DNA of 64,000 nt from the NCBI GenBank assembly GCA_024227565.1, contig JAAEUE010000128.1:1-64000 (forward strand), read 5' to 3'. The position numbers were made by a program, and so were the translations under genes. The stretch comes from Alphaproteobacteria bacterium. GTDB taxonomy: Bacteria > Pseudomonadota > Alphaproteobacteria > Rhizobiales > CAJQND01. This document shows positions 63,595 to 64,000 of this stretch, one piece after another; position 1 is the stretch's first letter; every line of letters starts with the position of its first letter. The notes under the pieces are model-generated. The model was given only the letters and a program-made list of their open reading frames with translations. It did not search any database and was not told where the DNA came from.

Positions 63595-64000
63595 ATGAAG
63601 TCGATTTTTCGCATATTTTTCCTTGCGGCAAGCACGAAACCTCTGTTGGTCCTGGCATGCATGGTGCTTGCGGGGCTGTTCGAGATGGTTTCGCTAGGTG
63701 CGCTTGTGCCTCTCATCGGCCATCTCAGCGGCAACGGCGGCAATACCCAAAGCACATCCCAGATGAGCGAGTTCATCGATAGCCTGATGAGGTTCATCGG
63801 TCTGTCCAACACATTTGAAACCATGGTGATTTTCGTCGTTGCGGCAATGATGATCAAGTCGGTGTTGTCGTTCGGCGCTCACGCTTATGTGGCTTTTTCC
63901 ATTGCGAAGGTGGTGTCGGTGATGCGCGCCAATCTGGTGCGCCAGATGCTGAACGCACGCTGGAGCTACTTTGCCGACCAAAGAAGTGGGCGCATTGCAA
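63595..64000 (+). CDS. ABC exporter transmembrane domain, N-terminal part
   Basis: The first 135 codons of a gene that leaves the window. Two hydrophobic helices (about 15-40 and 75-100) and VSVMRANLVRQMLNARWSYFADQRSGRIA match the start of type I ABC exporters (MsbA-like), where this last stretch is the coupling helix region. The nucleotide-binding domain lies beyond the edge. Export of a lipid, peptide or polysaccharide is possible. It is divergent from the Nudix gene. Confidence 0.8.
   Translation, partial: MKSIFRIFFLAASTKPLLVLACMVLAGLFEMVSLGALVPLIGHLSGNGGNTQSTSQMSEFIDSLMRFIGLSNTFETMVIFVVAAMMIKSVLSFGAHAYVAFSIAKVVSVMRANLVRQMLNARWSYFADQRSGRIA

Overview
The window is ordinary chromosome of a GC-rich alphaproteobacterium. 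Support for this comes from the fbcFBC-type petA-petB-petC cluster, an IF-1 with a basic C-terminal extension, the CTC-type L25 with an acidic tail, a Kdo hydroxylase homologue, and the L25-Pth-YchF-MaoC-MaoC gene order, which is common in Hyphomicrobiales (Rhizobiales). The species cannot be named from the sequence. I saw no rRNA, tRNA, CRISPR array, prophage or plasmid backbone.

Layout. 1-81: cut-off end of an IS30-type transposase. 0.2-6.3 kb: enolase-superfamily enzyme, 2OG-Fe(II) oxygenase, FAD-linked oxidase, JmjC-like protein and CelD-type acyltransferase. 6.6-8.2 kb: small membrane protein and lysophospholipase-like hydrolase. 8.2-10.6 kb: a minus-strand group of a tiny secreted Lys/Arg-rich protein, a GT-C membrane mannosyltransferase-like protein and a polyprenyl-phosphate-sugar synthase-like GT2. 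10.9-16.0 kb: DUF547 protein, divergent mannose-1-phosphate guanylyltransferase homologue with an acidic tail, sensor-less sigma-54 activator and GDP-mannose/UDP-glucose dehydrogenase, which look like exopolysaccharide control and precursor supply. 16.2-26.9 kb: prs, TauD, infA, an ECF sigma-factor remnant, DUF2332, TPR-oxygenase, RND exporter, desaturase, formyltransferase and methyltransferase. 27-30.6 kb: translation housekeeping (rplY, pth, ychF) plus two MaoC proteins.

30.6-37.3 kb is a coherent minus-strand salvage cluster. It carries mtnP, a BMP nucleoside-binding protein, adenine deaminase, apt, a LysE exporter, mtnA and a class II aldolase. Together these can turn methylthioadenosine or 5'-deoxyadenosine into adenine/AMP plus DHAP and an aldehyde (a DHAP-shunt-like layout). 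37.5-41.4 kb: Kdo hydroxylase, small ABM-like protein, class V aminotransferase and serine hydrolase. 41.7-44.4 kb: cytochrome bc1. 44.6-50.2 kb: trmL, hemF, Rieske oxygenase, MFS transporter and a Sat-CysC fusion whose ATP-sulfurylase active site is lost. 50.2-53.2 kb: secreted DUF922 protease-like protein, c-type cytochrome and two paralogous secreted, very basic, internally duplicated proteins. 53.4-64 kb: Tag-like glycosylase, second TauD, secreted RNase T2, amidotransferase, oxidoreductase, MBL hydrolase, pentapeptide protein, YHS protein, EamA exporter, GNAT, glutathionyl-hydroquinone reductase, Nudix and the start of an ABC exporter.

Most interesting signals: (1) a 107-bp two-hairpin intergenic repeat with CTAG-like ends, in three copies, one of which supplies the petC stop codon; (2) the Sat-CysC fusion with a dead-looking ATP-sulfurylase half; (3) the two-gene family of secreted duplicated Cys-pair domain proteins; (4) the guanylyltransferase homologue lacking its catalytic signature; (5) six Fe(II)/2OG-type oxygenases in 64 kb.
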